Below, in pieces: positions 54,789 through 62,933 of a stretch of 64,000 nucleotides of DNA; the first letter of the stretch is position 1, and each line of letters opens with the position of its first letter. The notes beneath the pieces are model-generated. The model was not told the origin of the DNA. It searched no databases and was given only the letters and a program-made list of their open reading frames with translations. The stretch covers positions 124,001 through 188,000 of the forward strand of contig NZ_LJOD01000001.1 of assembly GCF_001295265.1 (NCBI RefSeq), read 5' to 3'. The stretch is from Chryseobacterium indologenes. GTDB lineage: Bacteria; Bacteroidota; Bacteroidia; Flavobacteriales; Weeksellaceae. A program made the translations under genes and the position numbers.

Positions 54789-55823
54789 ATGCAACCAAAA
54801 CTAAAATTCTTAGACAGATACCTAACCTTATGGATATTCCTTGCAATGGCAACAGGCATAGGGTTGGGACATTTCTTTCCGGGTATTTCAAAAATCACGG
54901 ATAGCCTATCAGTAGGCGCTACAAACATTCCTTTGGCAATAGGTTTAATACTGATGATGTACCCGCCATTAGCAAAAGTAGATTACACATTATTGCCCCA
55001 AGCATTTAAAGATAAAAAAGTAATTGGCATATCCTTAATGCTGAATTGGGTTATCGGTACAGTATTGATGTTCGGATTAGCCGTTTTGTTTTTAAGAAAT
55101 GAACCCGATTATATGACAGGCTTGATACTGATAGGATTGGCAAGATGTATCGCAATGATAATTGTATGGAGCGATTTGGCAAAAGCCAACAGAGAATACA
55201 CCGCTATGTTGGTAGCTTTAAACAGCATCTTTCAGATAATAAGTTACAGCTTCCTTGTTTTGTTGTTCATTAATGTATTACCAAGCAAATTAGGCTTAGC
55301 CAATTTCAATGTAAGCGTATCAGTGAAAGACGTTACCGAAAGCGTATTGATATACTTAGGTATTCCATTCTTAGCAGGTTTTTTAAGCCGTTACTTCCTT
55401 ATCAAATCAAAAGGTACAGAATGGTATAACCGAAAATTTGTACCCAAAATATCGCCCATTACATTATATGCTTTACTGCTTACAATCGTATTAATGTTTA
55501 GTCTGAAAGGCGATAAAATAGTAGAGTTGCCAATGGATGTGGTAAAAGTTGCCATACCGTTAATCATCTATTTTGTACTGATGTTTTTTGTGAGCTTCTT
55601 TATCAATAAATCCCTAAACATTCCTTACGACAAAAACGCATCCATCGCATTTACAGCCACAGGAAACAATTTTGAATTAGCCATAGCCGTAGCAATAGCG
55701 GTTTTTGGTATTCACTCACCACAAGCATTTGTAGGTGTTATCGGTCCGTTGGTAGAAGTTCCGGTACTGATATTATTAGTAAGGGCAAGTTTATGGTTAA
55801 AGAAGAAATATTATCCAAATTAA
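54789..55823 (+). CDS. acr3: ACR3-type arsenite efflux pump
   Basis: A 344-residue membrane protein with ten helices, of the ACR3/BASS group. The family Cys is in [20 protein letters not shown] (about residue 121), and the other half has [20 protein letters not shown] near 300. It expels arsenite. Last gene of the ars operon, followed by a terminator. Confidence 0.9.
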   Translation: MQPKLKFLDRYLTLWIFLAMATGIGLGHFFPGISKITDSLSVGATNIPLAIGLILMMYPPLAKVDYTLLPQAFKDKKVIGISLMLNWVIGTVLMFGLAVLFLRNEPDYMTGLILIGLARCIAMIIVWSDLAKANREYTAMLVALNSIFQIISYSFLVLLFINVLPSKLGLANFNVSVSVKDVTESVLIYLGIPFLAGFLSRYFLIKSKGTEWYNRKFVPKISPITLYALLLTIVLMFSLKGDKIVELPMDVVKVAIPLIIYFVLMFFVSFFINKSLNIPYDKNASIAFTATGNNFELAIAVAIAVFGIHSPQAFVGVIGPLVEVPVLILLVRASLWLKKKYYPN

Positions 55824-55844
55824 TTCTAAGACCATTTTTAATGA

Positions 55845-55870
55845 TAACCCCTCCGAACCTGGAGGGGTTA
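55845..55870. terminator. terminator between acr3 and the DUF1016 gene
   Basis: TAACCCCTCC (55845-55854) with GGAGGGGTTA (55861-55870): a perfect 10-bp stem with a 6-nt loop. It serves two convergent genes, acr3 and the nuclease at 55875. Confidence 0.75.
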
Positions 55871-55874
55871 TTGC

Positions 55875-57041
55875 TCATTTTGTGTTTCTTAATTCGTTAT
55901 TGATAAAAGCTTCCAGTTTTGCTTTATCAGGTAGTTGCAATTGATATTTACTTACAAAAATATCGAGGTCGCTATCGGCAATTGCATATTCTACAAGTGC
56001 TTTGTTCTGATTGGTAACGAGCAATATCCCAACGGGTGGATTATCATTACTTTCCTGAATATTTTTTTTGTAATAGTTGAGATACGATTTCAGTTGCCCG
56101 ATGTGTTCGTGTTTCGCATTTTCCGTTTTCAGTTCCACTAAAACGTGGCATTTCAAAATTCGATGATAAAAAACCAAATCAATAAAGTAGTATTCATCAC
56201 CAATCAGTAATCGTTTTTGCCGGGCTTCAAAACAAAATCCATTTCCGAGTTCGATAATAAATTGTTGCAAATGCTCGATAAGACCTTGCTCCAGCTCACT
56301 TTCTTCTATTAAATGCGGTTGCCGAATATCAAGAAACTCAAAAAAGTAATGCGATTTCACCAAATCAGTAATCTGTTGTGGCTTTATTTTTTGCATTACT
56401 TCATCAAATGAACCTTTGTGGTCGCCCGACAATCCAACTCTTTCATAAGTTAGTGTATTGATTTGTCTTTTTAGCTCTTTAACAGAAGGTTGCGTTTGCA
56501 AAATTAGCAACTCGTAAAAATGTCTTTTCGTAGTATCATCTATTTTTATGAGTTCTACAAGATGTGTGAACGATGTAGAGAAGATAAATTTGTGGAGATG
56601 ATTATCCTTATTTTGAGATTGGTCAGTCAGCAACTGACTAATCTCATATCCGGATCTTTGATCGTTGAATTCTTGGGTTGCCGACCCAACAATTGTATTT
56701 TGTTGATTTTCAAAAGAAAAGCCTTCAAATAAATTACCCGGAAAAAGGTTTTTGAAGTCTTGGGTTATCAACCCAATAATTTGAGGATAAGTGTTATAAA
56801 ACTGGCGGCAACGGGACAGTTCCGGAGCTGAAAGTCCTCTGATGCTGATGTTTTTTGCAAGATTTTGGAGTAGTTTGGCTCCATATTGTGCCCGGTCGCT
56901 TCCGTTTTGCTCAAACTCCACAATGTAAAAACCGATAAGCCAGTTTCTGAGCGTAAGATTTATATTTACTGCTTTTACGGCATTTTGCTGTAAAAAATCA
57001 TTGGTTTGCTGTATGCGAAAAGCTAATTTTTCAAAATTCAT
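55875..57041 (-). CDS. DUF1016/YhcG-type PDDEXK nuclease
   Basis: A 388-residue protein with an N-terminal DUF1016 domain (TLRNWLIGFYIVEFEQNGSD, then YGAKLLQNLAKNISIRGLSA) and a C-terminal PDDEXK nuclease domain (GDEYYFIDLVFYHRILKCHV, then LVELKTE). The D and ExK residues are in place. Such nucleases are often on mobile elements and may act in defence or DNA processing. Single-gene leftward unit between the ars operon and topoisomerase III. Confidence 0.8.
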   Translation of the reverse strand: MNFEKLAFRIQQTNDFLQQNAVKAVNINLTLRNWLIGFYIVEFEQNGSDRAQYGAKLLQNLAKNISIRGLSAPELSRCRQFYNTYPQIIGLITQDFKNLFPGNLFEGFSFENQQNTIVGSATQEFNDQRSGYEISQLLTDQSQNKDNHLHKFIFSTSFTHLVELIKIDDTTKRHFYELLILQTQPSVKELKRQINTLTYERVGLSGDHKGSFDEVMQKIKPQQITDLVKSHYFFEFLDIRQPHLIEESELEQGLIEHLQQFIIELGNGFCFEARQKRLLIGDEYYFIDLVFYHRILKCHVLVELKTENAKHEHIGQLKSYLNYYKKNIQESNDNPPVGILLVTNQNKALVEYAIADSDLDIFVSKYQLQLPDKAKLEAFINNELRNTK

Positions 57042-57092
57042 AACTCACTTATTCTTAATAGTTGTAAAGGTAATAAAACCGAAAAAGGAATA

Positions 57093-59180
57093 TTATTTCT
57101 TCCTGGTTTTGCTTTTCTCAAACTCAAAAGAAGTACTGCAATCGGCATTCAAAACGATATACGCATCAAATTTCTTTCCGGCTTTGCTTTTCATTCCTTT
57201 GATAAGGCTGGTTTTCCCTTTGTTGACAAGGCTTTCAATATCGGCTATACCGATTTGTACACCACACACATTGCGAAACTGTACCCAACTACATGCTTCA
57301 TTAGGACATTTTGCAATCTTTTCACGGATAGTTAACTCGTGACTTTTGCATTTAGGACAGACCAATTTAGGCAGGTTGCTTTGGACAATGGAAGTTTGAA
57401 GCAATTCGTTGGTTATAGATGAGGCATAATTTTCCATTTCCTTTTGAAACGCACCTGCATCAACTTCGTTGTTTTCGATTTTCTGCAAAGCCACTTCCCA
57501 TTCAGCGGTCATGGCCACATCAGCAATTTTTCGGTCTTTGACCAATTCATATACCTGCAATCCTTTTTCGGTGGGGATTAAGGACTTCTTTTCTCGTTGG
57601 ATGTAGTTACGGGTAAACAGGGTTTCAATGATTGATGCCCTTGTAGCCGGTGTTCCGATGCCGATATTTTGCAGGGCTTTCCGTTCGTCTTCATTTTCGA
57701 TTTCCTTGCCTGCGGTTTCCATAGCCGACAAAAGGCCGGCTTCGGTATAAAGCACCGGCGGTTTGGTTTTCTTTTCGAGAACAGAAACTTCTTTTATTTT
57801 GAGCTCATCACCTTTTTTAAGTTCGGGCAAGTCCTGTACTTGCTCAGCTTCATCATCCGAAAAATTACCCCTTATAGACCGCCAACCTGCTTCCAGAATT
57901 TTACAGCCTTTTGCCGTAAAATCATAATGCAATGTCAGTAATGAAACATCGGTTATTTCTTTGATGCAGGATTGTGAAATGGCTTCGAGCAAGCGAAAGG
58001 CAATCATATCATAAACCGCATTTTCGTCTGCACTCAAAACAGACGGAATTTTGTCTGTAATCAATAATCCGTGATGATCTGTAACCCGCAAATCGTTTAC
58101 AATACGTTTATTAAAACGACCCCATTTAATTTTTGACAAAGCATCTTCGCAGGCTTCCCTGTTTTGCAACGCCCTTACGAGATTTGGGATTTCGGTCCAC
58201 ACATCTTCGGGAATGTATTTGCTTCCGGTGCGTGGATAGGTGATGAATTTCTTTTCGTAAAGACTTTGGGCAATATTCAGTGTTTTTTCGGCAGACAGGT
58301 TCAATTTTTTATTGGCTTCCTTTTGCAAGCCTGTCAAATCAAATAACAAGGGTGGCTGCTCTGTTATGTTTTTACTTTCTACGGAAGTAACGATTACCGA
58401 ATTGCCGCTTCTTTCGATAGACTTTAACGTATCTTCTGCCAGTGTTTTATCCTGCCATTTGGTATTAGAAATGCTTTTAAAATCAATCTGCTCTTTGTGG
58501 TGTAATAACTGAATTTGCCAGTATTTTTGTACCGAGAAATCCTTGTTGGCCAAATAGCGTTTACAGATTAAAGCGAGCGTTGGTGTTTGCACCCTGCCTA
58601 GCGAATAGATCCCATTGCCTGCGGCTATGGAAAGTGCCTGCGTAGCGTTGATGCCTACCAGCCAGTCGGCACGGCTTCTGCCTTGTGCTGCCTGATACAA
58701 TCCGTCAAATTCCTCTCCGTTTTTTAGGTTGGCAAAGCCTTGTTTGATGGCTTTTTCGGTAAGCGAGCTTATCCAAAGGCGTTCAAAGGGTTTTCGGCAT
58801 TTCAGATATTCATAAATGTATCTGAAGATGAGTTCGCCCTCACGTCCTGCATCAGTAGCAACAATAAGGCTTTCACTTTGATTAAACAGTTTTTGAATAA
58901 TTTTTAACTGCTTTAACGCACCAGTATCGGTGGTGTATCCCTTGTCTTTTTTAACCTTACGAACGGTCAGCATAAATGGATTGGGCAATATCGGCAATGA
59001 TGCCTTATCAAATCCCGTAACGCCGTAATCTTCGGGCATTCCCAATCCGATTAAATGACCGAATGCCCACGTAACAAAATAACCGTTACCTGTAAGATAG
59101 CCGTCCTTTTTATCGGATGCTCCCACAAGTCCGGCTATTTCTCTTGCTACGCTTGGTTTTTCTGCGATAATTGTTTTCAT
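57093..59180 (-). CDS. topB: DNA topoisomerase III, Exc-like
   Basis: A 695-residue type IA topoisomerase. Toprim domain at the start (MKTIIAEKPSVAREIAGLVG, later ATDAGREGELIFRYIYEYLK), catalytic Tyr in FITYPRTGSKYIPED near residue 316, and a C-terminal zinc ribbon (LVCPKCKSHELTIREKIAKC). In CTnDOT the exc gene of the excision operon encodes this kind of enzyme. It is 6 nt after the DUF3945 gene, in line with xis-orf3-exc. Confidence 0.9.
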   Translation of the reverse strand: MKTIIAEKPSVAREIAGLVGASDKKDGYLTGNGYFVTWAFGHLIGLGMPEDYGVTGFDKASLPILPNPFMLTVRKVKKDKGYTTDTGALKQLKIIQKLFNQSESLIVATDAGREGELIFRYIYEYLKCRKPFERLWISSLTEKAIKQGFANLKNGEEFDGLYQAAQGRSRADWLVGINATQALSIAAGNGIYSLGRVQTPTLALICKRYLANKDFSVQKYWQIQLLHHKEQIDFKSISNTKWQDKTLAEDTLKSIERSGNSVIVTSVESKNITEQPPLLFDLTGLQKEANKKLNLSAEKTLNIAQSLYEKKFITYPRTGSKYIPEDVWTEIPNLVRALQNREACEDALSKIKWGRFNKRIVNDLRVTDHHGLLITDKIPSVLSADENAVYDMIAFRLLEAISQSCIKEITDVSLLTLHYDFTAKGCKILEAGWRSIRGNFSDDEAEQVQDLPELKKGDELKIKEVSVLEKKTKPPVLYTEAGLLSAMETAGKEIENEDERKALQNIGIGTPATRASIIETLFTRNYIQREKKSLIPTEKGLQVYELVKDRKIADVAMTAEWEVALQKIENNEVDAGAFQKEMENYASSITNELLQTSIVQSNLPKLVCPKCKSHELTIREKIAKCPNEACSWVQFRNVCGVQIGIADIESLVNKGKTSLIKGMKSKAGKKFDAYIVLNADCSTSFEFEKSKTRKK

Positions 59181-59186
59181 ATTATT

Positions 59187-60656
59187 TTACACTTTTCTGC
59201 CTTTGGATTTTGCAGGTGCTTTCGGTTTTTCCTGTTGGTCCTGCTGTTGTTTGTTTTTAGGAGATTGCTGTCCTGATTTCAAAGGCTCGTTGATGTTCTT
59301 GGTCGCCTCATTGGTTTTTCCCTCAGAATTGACGGCAGCTTGTGTTTTATGGGCTTCGGTAGGTTTTGCCTGAGCCTTAACCTGGCTTGGAAACTGAAAA
59401 TTGGTTTTTCCTGTTTCCGCATTGAATGTGATATAACCCTGATACGGTTGCCCTTTTTTGTCTTTCAATCCATCAATGTAAATGGTTTGCCCGGCTTTGA
59501 AATCCTTGTATTGCTCATCGGTCAGTTCCTTGCCTCTGAAAGTTTTAGGGGCTTCCTGCAACTGGCTTTGCTGATTACCCTGTTCGTTTTTTTGTTGGGT
59601 GTTTTGGGCTTGCTGATTGTTGTTGCTTCTGTCAAACAAAAATTCAACATATCTTTTGTCCGCATTAAACTGAACAGTCGCACTAAATTCATCACCCTTT
59701 TTTGAAATCATTCCCTCCAGGTAAAGAGGTTTGCCTTCCATTAAGGTTTGCTTTTGCTCATCGTTCAGTTTCACACCTTTAATTTCATCAGGAATTTTAA
59801 TGAAATCAGTTCGCAGGGCAATAAGTTCATTGGTCAGCCTGTCCACACTGATAATGGAGGGCATCATTTCATCAGTTTTGGTGTTTTTCAATTCCACCAC
59901 ACGGCCCATATTGCCTGTTTCGAGCAGGTTTTTCTTGTCCTCATCCGTAAACTTATGACCGAAAAATTCAAAATTGAGGTTGGGTTCTTTTCTGATACCG
60001 TGTATCGCTGCCACTACGGTTCCGTCCGGTGTAGTCTGTAAAGACAAACGGGCATCGGTACGAACAATAGCACCGCCGAGATTTATACTTACAGGTACAA
60101 GGTCATTGGTTTTATAACCTCTTAATAACGGGTCTAAGAGGTTCATTTTTTCAAGGCGTTCCTTGCCTAATCCCAGATTGTTCATTGTTTCCCAATCAAT
60201 CTGTTCCGGTTTAAAGCGGTATTCGCTTGTTTCCGGCGTAGTCTGTGTTGTTGCCATATCATTTTTATTTTCTTGTTGATGTTCATTTTTCGGTTCAGGT
60301 TTTACCTCATTCTTTTTCATTTCTTTCTTACCTTCCGGTGTAGGGTTATCTACCTGCTTTTGCATTTGCTTTGCCTTATCAATGGCTTCATCAGCAGGAA
60401 CTTTGAAGAATGAAAACTGGGTAGGGTCTTTTAATTGCCTCCAAAAGTTGGAGAAGAAATTGGAGAAAAGATCACCATGCTTGTCCACACGCATAAACTG
60501 GCTTTGGTTTTCCTTAGTGGGGTCGGCAGTTTTCAATTTGCCATCTTCGTCAATCCCGGTAACAGCTTGGATTTTATTCTTCTGCTTGTCCAGTACCAGC
60601 AATATGTCCGACAGTTGTTCGGGAGCTTCCTGTTTATTTGCTGTTTCTTCGCTCAT
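59187..60656 (-). CDS. DUF3945/DUF4099 ICE protein (orf3-like position)
   Basis: A 489-residue soluble protein. N-terminal DUF4099-like part (SDILLVLDKQKNKIQAVTGI), a charged flexible region (residues about 105-160), then repeated DUF3945 units, each with the form LNDEQKQTLMEGKPLYLEGM or LTDEQYKDFKAGQTIYIDGL. The last third is Gln/Lys-rich and ends with a basic tail (KSKGRKV). Widespread in Bacteroidota ICEs next to topoisomerase; function unknown. Confidence 0.75.
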   Translation of the reverse strand: MSEETANKQEAPEQLSDILLVLDKQKNKIQAVTGIDEDGKLKTADPTKENQSQFMRVDKHGDLFSNFFSNFWRQLKDPTQFSFFKVPADEAIDKAKQMQKQVDNPTPEGKKEMKKNEVKPEPKNEHQQENKNDMATTQTTPETSEYRFKPEQIDWETMNNLGLGKERLEKMNLLDPLLRGYKTNDLVPVSINLGGAIVRTDARLSLQTTPDGTVVAAIHGIRKEPNLNFEFFGHKFTDEDKKNLLETGNMGRVVELKNTKTDEMMPSIISVDRLTNELIALRTDFIKIPDEIKGVKLNDEQKQTLMEGKPLYLEGMISKKGDEFSATVQFNADKRYVEFLFDRSNNNQQAQNTQQKNEQGNQQSQLQEAPKTFRGKELTDEQYKDFKAGQTIYIDGLKDKKGQPYQGYITFNAETGKTNFQFPSQVKAQAKPTEAHKTQAAVNSEGKTNEATKNINEPLKSGQQSPKNKQQQDQQEKPKAPAKSKGRKV

Positions 60657-60715
60657 ATCTTACTATTTTAAGTTCAGTGTCGAATGTAGTTGAAGCCTTT
60701 GTACTATTGTCCAAT

Positions 60716-60753
60716 GTGGCAGTCAAAGGCAGTGTTTGTCATTTAGTGGCGTT
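60716..60753 (-). promoter_or_regulatory. dispersed ICE motif, site 6 (before DUF3945)
   Basis: The plus strand reads GTGGCAGTC, AAAGGCAGTGTTTGTC (60726-60740) and TAGTGGCGTTC. In the sense of the DUF3945 gene this is GACAAACACTGCC followed by GACTGCCAC. It starts 60 nt upstream of that gene and touches the stop codon of the HTH gene. Confidence 0.55.
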
Positions 60754-61043
60754 CATTTTGAAGGCGGATTAAAGCTCTCCCGTATGAACTGATGTACATC
60801 AGATAGTTTGTAATACAGCTTTCCACTTATGGTATAATATGGCAATTTGCCGATAGAGCGATACCGTTGCAGGGAACGGTTGCTAATTTTCAGCATTTGC
60901 AATAGATCTTGATTGTCGAGCAATTCCTCTCCGTCAACACTGTTGCGTTTCTTTTGCAAATTGTCAATATTGTCGCCCAGCATATCGAGGCGTTCCATTA
61001 AGCGATCCATCCACGCCAAAAATTCCATTCTGTCAATATTCAT
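60753..61043 (-). CDS. excisionase-type helix-turn-helix protein
   Basis: A 96-residue HTH_17-type protein: an N-terminal helix (MNIDRMEFLAWMDRLMERLD), then LLDNQDLLQMLKISNRSLQR and YRSIGKLPYYTISGKLYYKL. By position before the DUF3945 and topB genes it corresponds to Xis2d/Xis2c of CTnDOT. Partner of the gene at 61069. Confidence 0.75.
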   Translation of the reverse strand: MNIDRMEFLAWMDRLMERLDMLGDNIDNLQKKRNSVDGEELLDNQDLLQMLKISNRSLQRYRSIGKLPYYTISGKLYYKLSDVHQFIRESFNPPSK

Positions 61044-61068
61044 AGAAATATGCTTTTACAGGTTTAAC

Positions 61069-61422
61069 CTATTTTTTATCTGTCTTTAGCTTTCTGCCTT
61101 TTTCGATATAGCTTTTGCCTTTTGCCATAAGCTCCTGTATGTACTCATCACTGCTTTGCACTACATTGGCGTTGAGCAAATCTTTAATGGCTCCAATGGT
61201 GTAGAAATATTGCCCATAGATTTTTGAATAAGCTATTTCGCCTTTGGTACGCATCCGCCACAAAGTCTTTTCGCTGATGTGCAGATATTGGCATACCTCG
61301 TGATTGTTAAGCCACAAATCATCGTAGCTTGTATCGTTTAATCTTTTGAGGTAATCGGCAATTGCATTGATACGGCTGTTAAGCTGTATCCACGCATCCT
61401 CTTCAATAGTGATTATTTTCAT
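61069..61422 (-). CDS. excisionase-type helix-turn-helix protein
   Basis: A 117-residue HTH protein (LWLNNHEVCQYLHISEKTLW, then RMRTKGEIAYSKIYGQYFYT) with a basic C-terminal tail (GKSYIEKGRKLKTDKK). I chose the Met at 61422 (MKIITIEEDAWIQLNSR); the open frame to 61443 adds seven residues. First gene of the right-hand excision module; motif site 7 and three CAATTG palindromes lie upstream. Confidence 0.75.
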   Translation of the reverse strand: MKIITIEEDAWIQLNSRINAIADYLKRLNDTSYDDLWLNNHEVCQYLHISEKTLWRMRTKGEIAYSKIYGQYFYTIGAIKDLLNANVVQSSDEYIQELMAKGKSYIEKGRKLKTDKK

Positions 61423-61461
61423 TGCACAGCATTTAAAGTTCACTACGCAAAATTGCTAAGG

Positions 61462-61480
61462 GTGGCAGAGTTTGTCTGCC
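61462..61480 (-). promoter_or_regulatory. dispersed ICE motif, site 7 (half site)
   Basis: GTGGCAGAGTTTGTCTGCC on the plus strand. In the sense of the HTH gene it reads CAAACTCTGCCAC, like site 5. Only one copy is clear. Confidence 0.4.
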
Positions 61481-61488
61481 AATGCCAG

Positions 61489-61610
61489 CCAATTGGTTTG
61501 GCGGTTTTTTGAAAATTTTTGCAATTGGCAGAAACCCCTGTGTAATAAGGGTTTTAAAGAATTTTGAAGTGTTTGTTACATCATTTTGCACTCATTTGCC
61601 AATTGGCAGA
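61489..61610. repeat. three CAATTG-centred palindromic sites
   Basis: CCAATTGG (61489-61496), GCAATTGGCAGA (61521-61532) and TTTGCCAATTGGCAGA (61595-61610). The last contains TGCCAATTGGCA, a perfect 12-bp palindrome. All three lie in the 250-nt gap between rteC copy 2 and the excision genes. They look like sites for a dimeric regulator or for the excision complex. Confidence 0.55.
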
Positions 61611-61623
61611 TATGGGCAAAAAA

Positions 61624-61649
61624 AAAACAGCACACGGTGTGTACTGCTT
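61624..61649 (-). terminator. terminator after rteC copy 2
   Basis: ACAC/GTGT around GG with AG/CT and further outer pairs (two mismatches) forms a stem, and on the minus strand it is followed by ten T. It lies 21 nt past the rteC stop. Confidence 0.6.
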
Positions 61650-61670
61650 TCAACCAATAGTTGTGTATAG

Positions 61671-62516
61671 CTAAAGGTCTTTATCCATATATTCTTCCAA
61701 AGAAATTTTAAGCTGATCTAAAAATGCCGTTCGTGAGTCTGCACGGGTTTTCATTCTATGGAAAGCGTGGTGTATGTCTTTTAATGGAGTTCGGAACAGG
61801 ATTTGAAAAATCAAAGCCAGTTTTCGGATGCCAATATTTCCGTGAGAGATGGCATTGGAAACATATAAAGCGTATATGAGTTCGATTAGGGCATTTTGTG
61901 AATTTGTCCAAACAATATCTTTGTTGACATCGCCATTCATTAAAACTATATCCGGGTTTTCTTCGGGGTTGATTTTATTAAGCAAATAAGTATAGAGTAA
62001 TTCATTGGCGACAATATGGGCTATTTTATTATCGTAGTACGTTGAAAAACTAAGATCAATTTCAAAAACTCCGCTGTTTAAACCATCGTAATAATTGATT
62101 TTTCCGAGCATGAAATAGCTGTTGTCACGGTCAACTCTTCCTGCACGATAATACCTGTAAAAATAGGTGTCGCAAATACTTTCTTTGTATTCCGATTTAA
62201 GAGATTTCAATTCATTCTCATAATAGTTTAGGTGCATTTTACCAGTGTTAAACGGGCAGGTAGTTTCTATACGGAATACTTTGTTATAGTAAATGAGCTT
62301 TCCTAAAATCTGCGGTTTGATGTTCTTGAAAAAATCTATTTCCTGATGTTCATTTTCAAATCCGCTCTGTACAACTTTTGCTTTTACGTTTAACAGAATT
62401 TCGTTAAGGGATAAGGTCATTTGATAAGCCTCTTCCGCCGTTGGCATCAGTAGTGAAGAAATTTTATCTTCCTGATGCCTTATTTGCGATAATATTTTAC
62501 TCAATAGGATTTCCAT
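61671..62516 (-). CDS. rteC: RteC-family regulator, copy 2
   Basis: A 281-residue RteC protein: FFKNIKPQILGKLIYYNKVF (about residues 69-88), YRYYRAGRVDRDNSYFMLGK, and NSQNALIELIYALYVSNAIS in the C-terminal domain. In CTnDOT-type elements RteC binds upstream of the excision operon and turns it on; here the putative targets lie directly downstream in the same direction. It shares the same blocks with copy 1 at 46396 but has diverged widely. Confidence 0.85.
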   Translation of the reverse strand: MEILLSKILSQIRHQEDKISSLLMPTAEEAYQMTLSLNEILLNVKAKVVQSGFENEHQEIDFFKNIKPQILGKLIYYNKVFRIETTCPFNTGKMHLNYYENELKSLKSEYKESICDTYFYRYYRAGRVDRDNSYFMLGKINYYDGLNSGVFEIDLSFSTYYDNKIAHIVANELLYTYLLNKINPEENPDIVLMNGDVNKDIVWTNSQNALIELIYALYVSNAISHGNIGIRKLALIFQILFRTPLKDIHHAFHRMKTRADSRTAFLDQLKISLEEYMDKDL

Positions 62517-62738
62517 AGTACAATCGGTTTAAAATTATCATAACCTTTCTCCGAATACATCTATTGATGATTTGTCAAAATTTGGAAATAATACTGGAAT
62601 AAATATCACAGGTTCCCCACAGTGGGGGGATTTTTTCGAGAACTGTTTTATACGGAAAGGATGAAAAAAAGGATAAAGCACCATCGTACTTTATCCTATA
62701 TTTTTTATATTTGCAGTATTGATTTACAAGGTAATTCA
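62517..62738. other. gap with two plus-strand hairpins, possible ICE edge
   Basis: CCCCA (62615-62619) with TGGGG (62623-62627), then six T; and GGATAAAG (62671-62678) with CTTTATCC (62689-62696), then T-rich sequence. Both look like plus-strand terminators, although no plus-strand gene precedes them. The rteC promoter must also be here. This is the likeliest place for the right end of the element, but I cannot identify an att site. Confidence 0.4.
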
Positions 62739-62858
62739 GTGAAAGTAAGCGCAGTGAGCACCATTACTAAATCGTTACCGATTGGATTTTCAATTTTTGT
62801 AAACTACTCTTTATTAGCCACTTTGGGCTATATTAATCTTTTTTATAAAAAAATATAA
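62739..62858 (+). CDS. possible small membrane peptide
   Basis: A 39-codon frame beginning with GTG: KVSAVSTITKSLPIGFSIFV, then one hydrophobic segment (NYSLLATLGYINLFYKKI). AAGG lies about 10 nt before the start and TATATTTG (62706-62713) fits a -7 box. A longer frame from 62622 exists but crosses the hairpins. Could be real or chance. Confidence 0.3.
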   Translation: MKVSAVSTITKSLPIGFSIFVNYSLLATLGYINLFYKKI

Positions 62859-62883
62859 AATTTTAAACAGCTTCAAAATAAAA

Positions 62884-62909
62884 ATAGGATGCTAAAGACG
62901 GCATCCTAT
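62884..62909. terminator. terminator of the symporter gene
   Basis: ATAGGATGC (62884-62892) with GCATCCTAT (62901-62909): a perfect 9-bp stem, T-rich on both sides. It lies 24 nt beyond the stop of the leftward symporter gene. Confidence 0.8.
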
Positions 62910-62933
62910 TTTTTTATTATTCATGGTTCACGT

